Shown here piece by piece: positions 25,980-34,865 of a DNA stretch of 64,000 nucleotides. The notes beneath the pieces are model-generated. The model searched no databases. It saw only the letters and a list, made by a program, of their open reading frames with translations, and was not told where the DNA came from. The translations under genes were made by a program, and so were the position numbers. Source of the DNA: an uncultured Lachnospiraceae bacterium (GTDB lineage: Bacteria > Bacillota > Clostridia > Lachnospirales > Lachnospiraceae); contig CAJUNP010000005.1 in the NCBI GenBank assembly GCA_910587935.1, positions 1 to 64,000 of the forward strand, in the 5' to 3' direction. Numbering within the stretch: position 1 is the first letter of the stretch; each line of letters opens with the position of its first letter.

Positions 25980-26169
25980 AAATGTACCTCTCTTTGGTGT
26001 TACTTTCCTTACATTATATAGTATTCAAAACCACATGACAAGCATTTCTTATATTTAACAAATCTTGTAAATTGTTGTTTACTTTATAACTTTAATATGT
26101 TAAAATTTCATATGTAATCTTTCATAGTTTACAACATAAGGGCATTAACTAAATTTGTGAGGTGTCATG

Positions 26170-26457
26170 ATGAATAAAAAACTAAAAAACGAAGCCGTGG
26201 ACTCTCTTTTCGATGCAATTCTCTGTCTGAAAGACAGAAATGAATGTTACAGTTTTTTCGAAGATTTATGTACCGTAAATGAGCTTTTGTCTCTTTCACA
26301 GCGTTTTGAAGTCGCTGCCATGTTAAGAAGCCATAAAACCTATCTGGAAATTGCCGAAAAAACCGGCGCTTCCACTGCAACAATAAGCCGTGTAAACAGG
26401 TCTCTAAACTACGGCAACGACGGTTATGAACTGGTCTTCGAAAGAATGAAGGCCTGA
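26170..26457 (+). CDS. YerC/YecD-family TrpR-related DNA-binding protein
   Basis: A 95-residue protein of the TrpR superfamily. Residues 30-75 (LCTVNELLSLSQRFEVAAML then TYLEIAEKTGASTATISRVNRSL) form the helix-turn-helix seen in Trp repressor and in Bacillus YerC. Two adjacent ATGs exist; the second is better spaced from GAGGTG. A gene for tryptophan synthesis is not nearby, and YerC homologues are not necessarily tryptophan-responsive. The gene ends before a strong terminator. Confidence 0.87.
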   Translation: MNKKLKNEAVDSLFDAILCLKDRNECYSFFEDLCTVNELLSLSQRFEVAAMLRSHKTYLEIAEKTGASTATISRVNRSLNYGNDGYELVFERMKA

Positions 26458-26472
26458 AACAATACTGAATTT

Positions 26473-26519
26473 TAAAAGAGGATGTCCCGGTTTTAGATTC
26501 CGGAATATCCTCTTTTTTA
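26473..26519. terminator. Terminator after yerC-like gene
   Basis: AAAAGAGGAT...CCGG pairs with CCGG...ATCCTCTTTT and is followed by a T-tract. The symmetry lets it serve the reverse-strand bactofilin transcript as well. Confidence 0.85.
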
Positions 26520-26590
26520 TATTGCCGCATATTTTCAGAAATATTTATTATTCTCTGTGTCACCGTGCTTTTGCAGGATGCCATAATCCC

Positions 26591-27115
26591 TTATTGCATA
26601 GAACCCGTTTGGGAAAAAGGTTCCTGCTCAGAAGCCATCCCTGACATCCGCAGCTCTTCCGTTCCGTCTTCATCCACATCCTTTAAAGCGTCTTCAATCG
26701 CAGCTCTTGCCGACTTTCTTGCCGCTCTGGTTGCTTTCCCGGTTTTTCCTGCGCTCTTTTTGCTGGCGGAAGAATCCTGATTCATATCGCAGCCGCCCTG
26801 GAAAACAGCCCGCTCATCAATTACAAGAATCTGTGTTCTGATATTTCCGATAATTCTGGCCGTTGAAGATGCCTCCAGCTTCTCGGAAGCGTCTATGTTT
26901 CCAATTACTTCACCGCCGATCAGAGCCGCCGTCGCCTGGATATCTCCGTTTACTCTTCCTTTCACACCCAATACCAGTGTTCCGTCAACGTTTATGTTTC
27001 CATTGATCGTGCCGTCAATTCTTGCAGAGCTTGTGGAATGGAAATCACCGTCCACCGTAGTGCCTTCTCCCAGGATTGTCCTGATTTTTGCATTCATATC
27101 GTTTTTCTTATCCAT
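26591..27115 (-). CDS. Bactofilin (polymer-forming cytoskeletal protein)
   Basis: A 174-residue protein with a right-handed beta-helix bactofilin core (about residues 15-115), seen as repeated short blocks such as ARIDGTINGNINVDGTLVLG and GRVNGDIQATAALIGGEVIGNI. The C-terminal tail is basic then acidic and looks unstructured. Bactofilins self-assemble into filaments without nucleotide and localise cell-wall enzymes. The ATG at 27115 follows GAGAGGAG; the longer frame lacks a site. It lies 42 bp downstream of an M23-like gene, a pairing known from other phyla. Confidence 0.92.
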   Translation of the reverse strand: MDKKNDMNAKIRTILGEGTTVDGDFHSTSSARIDGTINGNINVDGTLVLGVKGRVNGDIQATAALIGGEVIGNIDASEKLEASSTARIIGNIRTQILVIDERAVFQGGCDMNQDSSASKKSAGKTGKATRAARKSARAAIEDALKDVDEDGTEELRMSGMASEQEPFSQTGSMQ

Positions 27116-27157
27116 ACTAACTCCTCTCCCTTCCATGATACTGCATAGTCTTTAAAA

Positions 27158-27952
27158 TTAACCGCTGATTGCGATCATTTCCATCGGGTTCACATATACG
27201 CCTTCCTGAGTAATCTGATATCCCAGGGTCGCGTTATCACCGCCGATTACATAAAGGGTCACGCCACGGTTGACGCTGTCTCCCTCTTTTACCATTGGTT
27301 CGCCACGGTTCAGATAAACCGACTGATACCCGTTACCGTGATCAATAACAATGCGATATCCGAAATCTGCATCTTCCCCCACCGACGCCACGGTCCCGTT
27401 CCCTGATGAAACTACCGTTGTTCCTTCGGACGCCGTAAATATGCAGACCGGCCGTTCTCCATCCTCCGTATTTTCATCCTGCTGCTGTTCCTCACCGTCT
27501 TCCTGTGCGTTTGCGGCTCTGACCGCTGCTATGGTAGTCTCTTCCACCTGTGCGGAACCGGTCAAAGGAAAGTCTGTCGGCAGGCTCATCTGTACGTCCA
27601 AAGCCTCCGCTTCCTGTTCCGCCTGTACTTTTTGATTCACTGTTTCACTTAAAACCGCTACCTTTTCGTTTAGCTCCGCATTCTGGGCAGTCATAAGTTC
27701 TTTCTCTTTGTTTAATTCGGCGATAATTTCCTCCTGTTCCCGCGCTTTCTCAAGAAAATGCTGGTAAATGGTTCCTCCATAAACAAAATAGCCTGCCAGA
27801 ACTCCGGCAATGATGCAGATCACAAACATCAGAAAACGAAAACCTCCGGGCGATAAACGTATCTGCCGTACTTTACTGTCCACAGCATCCGATGTAAACA
27901 AAATCAGATGATTTACTTTTTTCTTGTGCTTTTTACTTTTAAAAGGTTTCAT
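27158..27952 (-). CDS. M23/LytM-like membrane protein with degenerate catalytic site
   Basis: A 264-residue bitopic protein: basic N-terminus, one transmembrane helix (about residues 38-60), a coiled coil (65-115), a linker, and a LytM/M23 domain (about 165-262, GTVASVGEDADFGYRIVIDHGNGYQ onward). The zinc ligands of active M23 peptidases appear lost. There is no HxxxD motif before the first strand, and the usual HxH after HGNGY.. reads YLN. It is therefore probably a non-catalytic scaffold or activator, like EnvC/NlpD-type LytM factors. GGAGG precedes the start; bactofilin follows. Confidence 0.88.
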   Translation of the reverse strand: MKPFKSKKHKKKVNHLILFTSDAVDSKVRQIRLSPGGFRFLMFVICIIAGVLAGYFVYGGTIYQHFLEKAREQEEIIAELNKEKELMTAQNAELNEKVAVLSETVNQKVQAEQEAEALDVQMSLPTDFPLTGSAQVEETTIAAVRAANAQEDGEEQQQDENTEDGERPVCIFTASEGTTVVSSGNGTVASVGEDADFGYRIVIDHGNGYQSVYLNRGEPMVKEGDSVNRGVTLYVIGGDNATLGYQITQEGVYVNPMEMIAISG

Positions 27953-28058
27953 TTAACGAGCCTCCTCCGGTAAATCCTTTTTATTTTACCACAAGTGCTC
28001 CATTCCGTACAGTACAATTTAATATTTTTGTAATATATTAATGCTATTTTGTAACGTT

Positions 28059-29108
28059 TTATATCTGCAGCTTCATATCGGAATCCCCGATCAGCTTCCA
28101 TTTACGCATCGCTTCCGAAATGCCAAAGGCCAGGACGCCCGGTAAAACAAAATGCATAATTAAAATCAGGAGCAATACCTGAACGCCTCCCATTCCGCCT
28201 TCGGTCATGGAGGCATACGCCGCAAACTGTCCTACAAAGCCGGCCGATCCCATGCCGGATCCTACAGGCGTACCGGTCATATGTAAAACTGCCGACGCAA
28301 CCGGACCTAAAATTGCACTGGATATAATTGCCGGCAGCCAGATCAGCGGTTTTTTCACAATATTGGGCACCTGCAGCATACTGGTTCCTACGCCCTGTGC
28401 AATCAATCCTCCCATTTTATTTTCCCTGTAACTTGCGACGGCAAACCCGACCATATTACAACAGCAGCCGACGGTCGCCGCGCCTGCCGCCAGCCCGCTC
28501 AGTCCCATGGACACTCCGATTGCTGCGGAACTGATTGGCAGCGTCAGAATCATGCCCATCAGTACGGACACAAGAATTCCGCCGATAACAGGATGCGCTT
28601 CCACATTAAAATTCACAATACCTCCAAGCCACGTCATAAACGCGCTGATAGGAGGTCCCGCTACAAAACCCGCGGCTGCTCCTGTAAGTATTGCAACAAG
28701 CGGCGTTACAAGAATATCGACTTTGGTCTTTCCTGCCACCAGATGTCCCAGTTTAATGGCCGCCATGGCCGCAATAAACGCTCCCAGCGGTTCTCCCGGT
28801 TTTCCTAGTACAAAATTCTCCATTTCGGTTACTCCCGGAAACGCTCCGATCATACCGGCTGCCGCCGCGGATACGGTTACAAGGGCTCCTTCTTTAAATT
28901 TGCATGCCACTCCCACGGCAATTCCCGCACCTGTCAATGTCTTTGCTACCTTACTGACCGCAAGAAGATAAAATCCGACCGTGCCTCCGGCCATACTTCC
29001 AATCTGTTCCAAAATTGTACCGACAATCAGCGTTGAAAATAATCCAAGCGCCATACCGCTTAATCCGTCGATAAAAATCTCATTTAATATTTTTTTTAAT
29101 TTTTCCAT
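28059..29108 (-). CDS. PTS EIIC-like (PF13303-type) integral membrane protein
   Basis: A 349-residue, Gly/Ala-rich polytopic membrane protein with about eight to ten hydrophobic segments (for example VGFYLLAVSKVAKTLTGAGIAVGVACKF and MGMILTLPISSAAIGVSMGLSGLAAGAATVGCCC). This pattern matches the 'PTS EIIC type 2' membrane family. No EIIA or EIIB domain is fused or adjacent, so phosphotransfer-dependent sugar uptake is not shown; the substrate is unknown. AGGAGG precedes the start. The gene stands alone. Confidence 0.78.
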   Translation of the reverse strand: MEKLKKILNEIFIDGLSGMALGLFSTLIVGTILEQIGSMAGGTVGFYLLAVSKVAKTLTGAGIAVGVACKFKEGALVTVSAAAAGMIGAFPGVTEMENFVLGKPGEPLGAFIAAMAAIKLGHLVAGKTKVDILVTPLVAILTGAAAGFVAGPPISAFMTWLGGIVNFNVEAHPVIGGILVSVLMGMILTLPISSAAIGVSMGLSGLAAGAATVGCCCNMVGFAVASYRENKMGGLIAQGVGTSMLQVPNIVKKPLIWLPAIISSAILGPVASAVLHMTGTPVGSGMGSAGFVGQFAAYASMTEGGMGGVQVLLLILIMHFVLPGVLAFGISEAMRKWKLIGDSDMKLQI

Positions 29109-29267
29109 GCTTACCTCCTAAAGTAAATAAGTGAATTAAATTGTCAAGTCTGCTGTCTTGTCAGCTGTTTTCTAAAATACCACAATGTAAAACAAAAAAC
29201 AATAGAAAGTCTATTTTAATACTTTTTTTTGCTTTACTTTTAGGAAAATGTATGATATCCTAATCAT

Positions 29268-29283
29268 GTTGCAATTGTGCAAC
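29268..29283. repeat. Inverted repeat in the cold-shock gene leader
   Basis: GTTGCA-ATTG-TGCAAC lies about 30 bp upstream of the csp start and just downstream of a TATGAT -10-like hexamer. It would form a 6-bp hairpin in the mRNA leader or serve as an operator. Confidence 0.4.
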
Positions 29284-29314
29284 GTTTATTTATTCTTTTT
29301 TGGAGGTATCTACG

Positions 29315-29515
29315 ATGAACAAAGGTACAGTAAAATGGTTTAACAACCAAAAGGGTTATGGTTTCATTTCTGACGAAGCTGGCAACGACGTATTTGTACA
29401 TTATTCAGGCCTTAATATGGACGGATTCAAGTCTCTTGAAGAAGGCCAGGCCGTTGAGTATGACGTAATTAACGGCGAGAAAGGCCCTCAGGCTGTGAAC
29501 GTAACCAAGTTATAA
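29315..29515 (+). CDS. Cold-shock protein (CspA family)
   Basis: A 66-residue single cold-shock domain that binds single-stranded RNA and DNA and melts mRNA structure. Both RNA-binding motifs are intact: KGYGFI (RNP1) and VFVHY (RNP2), preceded by GTVKWFNNQ. Length is standard. The ATG at 29315 follows GGAGG at 8 nt. It has an AT-rich leader with a short hairpin and is monocistronic, as is usual for cspA-type genes. Confidence 0.96.
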   Translation: MNKGTVKWFNNQKGYGFISDEAGNDVFVHYSGLNMDGFKSLEEGQAVEYDVINGEKGPQAVNVTKL

Positions 29516-29620
29516 GAACCGCTTATAACAACCGAATAATCAAAACACTATGTGCCTTTTCTAATATAGTAAGGATAACCGGTATTTATATTTAGAATTT
29601 GCATTATTGTAAGTGATTAG

Positions 29621-29654
29621 AAAAAGAACCAATCACCGATTGGTTCTTTTTTTG
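29621..29654. terminator. Shared terminator of csp and hisA-like genes
   Basis: AAAGAACCAAT pairs with ATTGGTTCTTT around CACCG, with A-tract and T-tract on either side. The hisA-like stop codon (29633-29635) lies inside the hairpin, so the gene's last codons double as terminator sequence. Confidence 0.85.
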
Positions 29655-30427
29655 TCCGTACAATATTCCAATACCCGATCCAGTTCCATACTTCCGCCAA
29701 AAATCTGCAGAGCGCTTCCGATCGTAACATGCAGCCTGTCTTTTCCCAGTTCCCTTAACAGACACAGATCTTCGTAATTATGTACGCCTCCCGCATAAGT
29801 CACGGGAATTCCTTCCCACTCGCCAAGATACGATACCAGTTCCTTTTCAATTCCGTTTACCTTTCCCTCCACATCTACCGCATGAATTAAAAACTCATCA
29901 CAATACTGTGCCAGATCGGACAACAGTGCTTTTGTCACCGTAATCTGTGTTTCATTCTGCCAACGGTCCGTCACAATTACATAACCGTCCCGCTTCTTTT
30001 TACAGCTTACATCCAGAACCAGATGTTCCTTTCCCGCCGTCTTTACCAGCTCCTTCAGACGGTCATAATGAATCTGTCCGCCGCTGAATATATAAGAAGT
30101 AACGATAACATGGCTGGCCCCGGCATCCAGAAACATTTCCACATTCTCCGGCGTAATTCCGCCTCCTGCCTGAAGACCGCCGCGCCAAGCAGACAAAGCC
30201 GCAAGCGCTTCCTTCTTTGTTTTCTCATAATATTCGCTTTCCGCCGCGTTCAGCATAATCACATGTCCGCCCCGGATACCAAGGCTTTTGTAAAGCCGGG
30301 CATAATATGCGGCGTCCAGCTTTGCCACAAAATTTTCATTTGCATGATTATCCGCATCGGAAAGACTTTTTCCTACAATCTGCTTTACCCTGCCGTTATG
30401 AATATCAATACATGGTCTGAATTCCAT
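29633..30427 (-). CDS. Eukaryotic-type HisA-like phosphoribosylformimino-AICAR-P isomerase
   Basis: A 264-residue (beta/alpha)8 protein related to HisA. The catalytic-type aspartates are in FRPCIDIHNGRVKQIVG (N-terminus) and VDVEGKVNG (near residue 187), with phosphate-binding turns LQAGGGI and VTYAGGV. The spacing and segments such as SLGIRGGHVIMLN match the eukaryotic/HIS6-like branch of the family rather than the usual bacterial one. No other histidine gene is nearby. It may be the isomerase of histidine synthesis or a related activity. GGGAG precedes the start. Confidence 0.82.
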   Translation of the reverse strand: MEFRPCIDIHNGRVKQIVGKSLSDADNHANENFVAKLDAAYYARLYKSLGIRGGHVIMLNAAESEYYEKTKKEALAALSAWRGGLQAGGGITPENVEMFLDAGASHVIVTSYIFSGGQIHYDRLKELVKTAGKEHLVLDVSCKKKRDGYVIVTDRWQNETQITVTKALLSDLAQYCDEFLIHAVDVEGKVNGIEKELVSYLGEWEGIPVTYAGGVHNYEDLCLLRELGKDRLHVTIGSALQIFGGSMELDRVLEYCTDKKRTNR

Positions 30428-30559
30428 TCAGTTTCTCCCAATTTTAAGAAAATTTTTTTTCATGTATAAAACCTTACTTCCCACACATAATAACAAAAGA
30501 ACCACCCTTTGCAATGTTAACGGTGCGTTCTGCAGACAGGATGAAGGAGTGAAAGTCAT

Positions 30560-30952
30560 ATGAAAAAGTTTAAAAAATTAATTGTGCTTTCAGTAGTTCT
30601 TGCCCTTACCTGCTTTATTGTAGCATGCGGCAGAAATAACAACGGCAATAACGCGAATAATAAAGGCGATATGGCCGGAAATTCCACGACGGAAGGCACA
30701 ACAGGCGGTACCACAAACGGTACCACGGACAACAACACCACAAACGGTACGGACAATAACACCACAGACGGCACAAATGATGCCGCAGGCAGCAATACCT
30801 CAGATACCAACAACACCGATAACAATAACACAGGCGATACAGACGGAACCGGCAACATAATAGATGATGCAGGCAACGCTGTCGGCGATATGATCGACGA
30901 CGCCGCAAACGGTGTGGAAAACATTACGGACGATGTAGTTGGCGGAAGGTAG
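30560..30952 (+). CDS. Low-complexity Asn/Thr/Asp-rich lipoprotein
   Basis: A 130-residue protein with a lysine-rich N-terminus, hydrophobic core and FIVACG lipobox (Cys23). The mature part (residues 24-105) is almost only Asn, Thr, Gly and Asp in imperfect TTDNNTTNGT-like repeats. The C-terminus (IIDDAGNAVGDMIDDAANGV onward) looks like short amphipathic helices. It is probably surface-exposed and flexible. Function is unknown. GAAGGAG precedes the ATG. The repeat region's length probably varies between strains. Confidence 0.75.
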   Translation: MKKFKKLIVLSVVLALTCFIVACGRNNNGNNANNKGDMAGNSTTEGTTGGTTNGTTDNNTTNGTDNNTTDGTNDAAGSNTSDTNNTDNNNTGDTDGTGNIIDDAGNAVGDMIDDAANGVENITDDVVGGR

Positions 30953-30957
30953 TATCC

Positions 30958-31018
30958 GAAAAATGAAATAGTCCATGCATTGCATCGTTCTTTTGTCAAT
31001 GTATGGACATTTCATTTG
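30958..31018. terminator. Long hairpin between lipoprotein and fbp genes
   Basis: AAATGAAATAGTCCATGCATTG pairs imperfectly with CAATGTATGGACATTTCATTT around a T-rich loop, between convergent genes. It is a plausible bidirectional terminator. Confidence 0.7.
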
Positions 31019-31022
31019 TCCT

Positions 31023-33038
31023 CTACATTCCCTTTTCTACAAGAAGCCCTTCCCTGTATGCCCGCAGCAGTTCTTCAAGCTCATAAATGCTGTCCCGCAG
31101 CTCCGCTCCGATATCCGTATCCGCAACCCTTCTGCGCATGGAACTGGTCTCAATAATTACGGAATCGGAAAATATATCCGACTCATTTTTAATGGCAGCT
31201 TCCGTAGATTCAAAAGGTTCATGCGCCACCAGGCGCATACCGTGTGAATTATAAACAAGAGTATACCCTGCAATTCCGGTTTTATCCTGATAAGCTCTTG
31301 AAAATCCTCCGTCAATAATCAGCAGTTTCCCGCCGCAGCGAACGGGAGATTCGCCTTTTTTCAGTTCCACCGGCACATGTCCGTTGACAATATGAGAATT
31401 CATGGGGTCCAAGCCGAACTCTCTGAATATGCTGTTAACAACTCCCTCGTTTTCTATCAGACGATAATAGCTGTTCTTAATTTCTTTATGGGTCTCCTTA
31501 TCTTCGATAAAATATCTTTCAAAGGTAGTCATTTTATCTTTGCCGAATACCGGCGAACCGCATCCCGACCATATATACCAGAGAATATCCTGCCCTTTTA
31601 TTTTTTCGTCGATATCCTCATCGGCATAAAAACCTTTTCTTGCATAATGATCCAGAACATCGTATAACGCTTTTCCGCTATACTTCTTACCGTATATCTC
31701 CACCTCGGAAAAAGTTCCGTCCTTCTCCATGGGAATACATCCGTGGTACAGCAGATTCCCATTATATACTTTATACAGGCTGCCTTTTGCAAACAGAAAG
31801 CGTACATGTCTCTGCAGCTTCTCACAATGTATAAACGCCTGCCTTAAACGCTCCACAACAGCCTGTTCGCCTTCGGTCAGGGTATAAGGGTGCTCCCAGT
31901 CCACCGTCGGAAAATCCACATCCTTCATAGGATACGTCTTACCGTATACCTGAATCGTACGTGCTTTTGGATCAATCTTATTAAGCAAAAGGCGGTCCTC
32001 CATATGAAATTCCGGTCTCCGCATAATCAGCTGCCCCTCCAGTTTAAACTGAATCATGGCAATCGCCTTATGCATCTTCATATCAAGGCTCAAATCCTTT
32101 GTATTATAATCCGTATTGTACTTAATCATAAAACAGCTGCAGTCCGTATCCGCATACGTATCCATGGCAAAGGTTGCCAAAGGGATCAGGTTAATTCCAT
32201 ACCCGTCCTCCAGCGTATCCAGATTCCCGTACCGTGCGGACATGCGAAGCACGTTGGCAATGCAGGCCGTCTGCCCGCTTGCGGCGCCCATCCACACAAT
32301 ATCGTGGTTGCCCCACTGTACGTCTACGGAATGGTACTGGCTTAAGGTATCCATAATAATATGCGGACCCGGTCCCCTGTCAAACACATCACCAACAATA
32401 TGTAAATGATCGATTACCAGACGCTGAATCAGATAACTTAGCGCCGTAATAAACTGAGGCGCCCTTCCGATCCGGATTATGGTATGGATAATTTCATTAT
32501 AATAGGCTTCCTTATCCTGCACCTCCGCCTTTTCCGTAATCAGCTCTTCAATAATGTAAGCAAAATCTTTGGGCAGCGCTTTCCTTACTTTAGACCTCGT
32601 ATATTTGGAAGATACCCGTTTGGTAATCTGCACCAGCCTGTGCAGGGTAATCTTGTACCAGTCTTCTATGTTGTCCTCTTCCTTGAGAACGAGCTCCAGT
32701 TTTTCTTCCGGGTAATAAATCAAGGTCGCAAGACTTTTTTTATCCTTCTGGCTCAGGGTATTCCCAAATTCCTCGTCAATTTTCCTGCGCACGGACCCCG
32801 AACCGTTTTTCAATACATGATTGAACTGTTCGTATTCCCCGTGAATATCCGTCAGAAAATGCTCCGTCCCTTTCGGCAGATTTAAGATTGCCTGAAGATT
32901 AATAATTTCCGTGGACGCAGCGGCAATCGTCGGATACTGTTTGGCAAGACTTTTCAAATATTTCAGTTCCTGTTCTTCTATACCGCCGCTCTCCTGTGAC
33001 CAGTCGTAATGCCTGGTAATCCGCCTGTTCTCCGTCAT
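31023..33038 (-). CDS. fbp: Class III fructose-1,6-bisphosphatase
   Basis: Gluconeogenic hydrolysis of fructose-1,6-bisphosphate to fructose-6-phosphate. The 671-residue size and calcineurin-like metallophosphatase motifs identify the Firmicutes class III enzyme: TDIHGEYEQFN (residue 62), DVFDRGPGPHIIMD, WGNHDIVWMG and the late VNGHVPVE. AATGGAGG precedes the start. It begins 33 bp after the dapB stop, so it may be transcribed from the lysine-riboswitch promoter as well as its own. No truncation. Confidence 0.95.
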   Translation of the reverse strand: MTENRRITRHYDWSQESGGIEEQELKYLKSLAKQYPTIAAASTEIINLQAILNLPKGTEHFLTDIHGEYEQFNHVLKNGSGSVRRKIDEEFGNTLSQKDKKSLATLIYYPEEKLELVLKEEDNIEDWYKITLHRLVQITKRVSSKYTRSKVRKALPKDFAYIIEELITEKAEVQDKEAYYNEIIHTIIRIGRAPQFITALSYLIQRLVIDHLHIVGDVFDRGPGPHIIMDTLSQYHSVDVQWGNHDIVWMGAASGQTACIANVLRMSARYGNLDTLEDGYGINLIPLATFAMDTYADTDCSCFMIKYNTDYNTKDLSLDMKMHKAIAMIQFKLEGQLIMRRPEFHMEDRLLLNKIDPKARTIQVYGKTYPMKDVDFPTVDWEHPYTLTEGEQAVVERLRQAFIHCEKLQRHVRFLFAKGSLYKVYNGNLLYHGCIPMEKDGTFSEVEIYGKKYSGKALYDVLDHYARKGFYADEDIDEKIKGQDILWYIWSGCGSPVFGKDKMTTFERYFIEDKETHKEIKNSYYRLIENEGVVNSIFREFGLDPMNSHIVNGHVPVELKKGESPVRCGGKLLIIDGGFSRAYQDKTGIAGYTLVYNSHGMRLVAHEPFESTEAAIKNESDIFSDSVIIETSSMRRRVADTDIGAELRDSIYELEELLRAYREGLLVEKGM

Positions 33039-33071
33039 ACTAATCCTCCATTTCTGTCGCCGGCTCCCGTT

Positions 33072-33839
33072 TTATCCCATCTGCGCATCAATCACATGAC
33101 TCATATCATACATGCCGGCCGGCTTTCCTGCCAGAAATTTGGCAGCCTGCAGCGCGCCTTTGCCAAAAACCGCTTTGGAATACGCACGGTGTGAAAACGT
33201 TATTACCTCGTCGGGCCCCGCAAAGATCACGTCGTGGTCTCCTACAATCGTTCCGCCCCGGACGGCGCTGATTCCGATTTCTTTCCTGCTCCTTTTTTCA
33301 CGGCTTTTGCTTCTGTCAAAAATATAATCATATTCCCCGCTTAATTCTTCATTCATGGAATCCGCCAGCGCTATGGCCGTACCGCTGGGGGCGTCAATTT
33401 TCTGGTTGTGATGCTTTTCTACGATCTCAATATCAAAACCAGCAGGCGCCAAAAGTCCCGCCGCCTCTTTTAACAGCTGCAACAGCATGTTAATTCCCAA
33501 AGACATATTGGCCGACTTTAAAACCGCTATCTGTTCGGATGCCTCCTGTACCCGCTGCAGCTGCTCTCCGGAAAGTCCCGTAGTGCATAAAACACAGGGG
33601 AGTTTTTTTTGTATACAGGCAGCCAGCAGTTCATCGACTGCAGGAGCCGCAGAAAAATCAATTACAACGTCAGCTTCCACCGTACATTCCTCCAGCGACG
33701 AAAATACCGGGTACGTAACCTGTTCCTGGTCGAAAGCGTCAACTCCCGCCACAATCCGTATTTCCTGATCTTCTGCTGCCAGCCCGGTAATAACCTGTCC
33801 CATTTTACCGTTGCATCCATGCATAATCGCGTTTATCAT
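33072..33839 (-). CDS. dapB: 4-hydroxy-tetrahydrodipicolinate reductase
   Basis: Second committed step of lysine and diaminopimelate synthesis, NAD(P)H-dependent. The 255-residue protein has the N-terminal nucleotide loop MHGCNGKMG, the VIDFSAAPAV segment and the signature EKHHNQKIDAPSGTA (about residue 150) with the catalytic His pair and Lys. The ATG at 33839 is preferred because GGGG lies 6 nt upstream; the one at 33851 abuts its ribosome site. It follows dapA, with a weak terminator-like hairpin between. Confidence 0.95.
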   Translation of the reverse strand: MINAIMHGCNGKMGQVITGLAAEDQEIRIVAGVDAFDQEQVTYPVFSSLEECTVEADVVIDFSAAPAVDELLAACIQKKLPCVLCTTGLSGEQLQRVQEASEQIAVLKSANMSLGINMLLQLLKEAAGLLAPAGFDIEIVEKHHNQKIDAPSGTAIALADSMNEELSGEYDYIFDRSKSREKRSRKEIGISAVRGGTIVGDHDVIFAGPDEVITFSHRAYSKAVFGKGALQAAKFLAGKPAGMYDMSHVIDAQMG

Positions 33840-33865
33840 TTTTATCCCCATACCTTTCGTATGAA

Positions 33866-33898
33866 AGAAAAGGCAGATTTCAACCTGCCTTTCCTTTC
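33866..33898 (-). terminator. Possible intercistronic hairpin between dapA and dapB
   Basis: AAAGGCAG pairs with CTGCCTTT and is followed by TCTTTC on the reverse strand. The U-tract is imperfect, so it may reduce rather than stop transcription into dapB. Confidence 0.45.
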
Positions 33899-33931
33899 CT
33901 ATTTTATCCTTGTATTATTTTATCACGTTTT

Positions 33932-34816
33932 TTATAAAATACCAAACTTTTTCATGGCGGTTTTCAATTTTTCGGCGTTCTCTTCCTCGATCTCGGTAAG
34001 CGGCATCCGCAGCGGCCCCGCTTCCATTCCCATCAGGCTGACCGCCTTTTTAACGGGAATCGGATTCACTTCACAGAATAACGCGTCGATCAGCTCCATA
34101 GCCCGAAACTGCAAAGCGGCGCTGCCCGCAATATCGCCGTTAAAAAACTTTTCGCAGATGTCATGGGTTTCTTCCGGCGCCACATTAGACAATACGGAGA
34201 TTACTCCCTTTCCCCCCAAAGACAAAACGGGAACAATCTGGTCGTCATTGCCCGAATACAGATCTACCTGGCCATCCGCAAGGGACATCAGCTTTACAAT
34301 CTGGGCAATATTGCCGCTGGCCTCTTTCACACCCGCAATATTAGGTACATCCCTGCACAACTTTACAATCGTAGCCGGGGCCAAATTACATCCGGTTCTG
34401 CCCGGAACATTGTACAGCAGGATCGGAACCTTAACGGCGTCCGCCACCGCCTTAAAGTGCGCATATAATCCGTTCTGCGTCGCCTTATTATAGTAAGGCG
34501 TCACCAGAAGCAGACCGTCCACACCGTACTTTTCCGCTTCCGTAGAAAGATATATTGCCGTTTCCGTACTGTTTGACCCCGTACCCGCAATAACGGGAAT
34601 CCTTCCGTTCACTTTTTCCACGCAATATCTGATCACCTCCAAATGCTCTTCATGGGATAAAGTAGAGGCTTCTCCCGTCGTACCGCATACGATAATCGCA
34701 TCCGTTTTGTGTGCAATCTGAAACTCGATCAGTTCCGCAAACCTGTCGTAATTTACTTCTCCGTTGTCATAAAAGGGTGTCACGATCGCAACACCTGCGC
34801 CTGTAAAAACAGCCAT
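33932..34816 (-). CDS. dapA: 4-hydroxy-tetrahydrodipicolinate synthase
   Basis: Condenses pyruvate with aspartate semialdehyde, the branch point to diaminopimelate and lysine. The 294-residue barrel carries GTTGEASTLS (residues 45-54), GTGSNSTETAI, the tyrosine in LLVTPYYNK, LYNVPGRTGCNL and the Schiff-base lysine in AGVKEASGN (about residue 162). GAAGGAGG precedes the ATG. It is the first gene after a lysine riboswitch and is followed by dapB. Confidence 0.96.
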   Translation of the reverse strand: MAVFTGAGVAIVTPFYDNGEVNYDRFAELIEFQIAHKTDAIIVCGTTGEASTLSHEEHLEVIRYCVEKVNGRIPVIAGTGSNSTETAIYLSTEAEKYGVDGLLLVTPYYNKATQNGLYAHFKAVADAVKVPILLYNVPGRTGCNLAPATIVKLCRDVPNIAGVKEASGNIAQIVKLMSLADGQVDLYSGNDDQIVPVLSLGGKGVISVLSNVAPEETHDICEKFFNGDIAGSAALQFRAMELIDALFCEVNPIPVKKAVSLMGMEAGPLRMPLTEIEEENAEKLKTAMKKFGIL

Positions 34817-34865
34817 TGTTTTCCTCCTTCATTATGGTTATGTTAGATTTTATGCTTTAAATACA

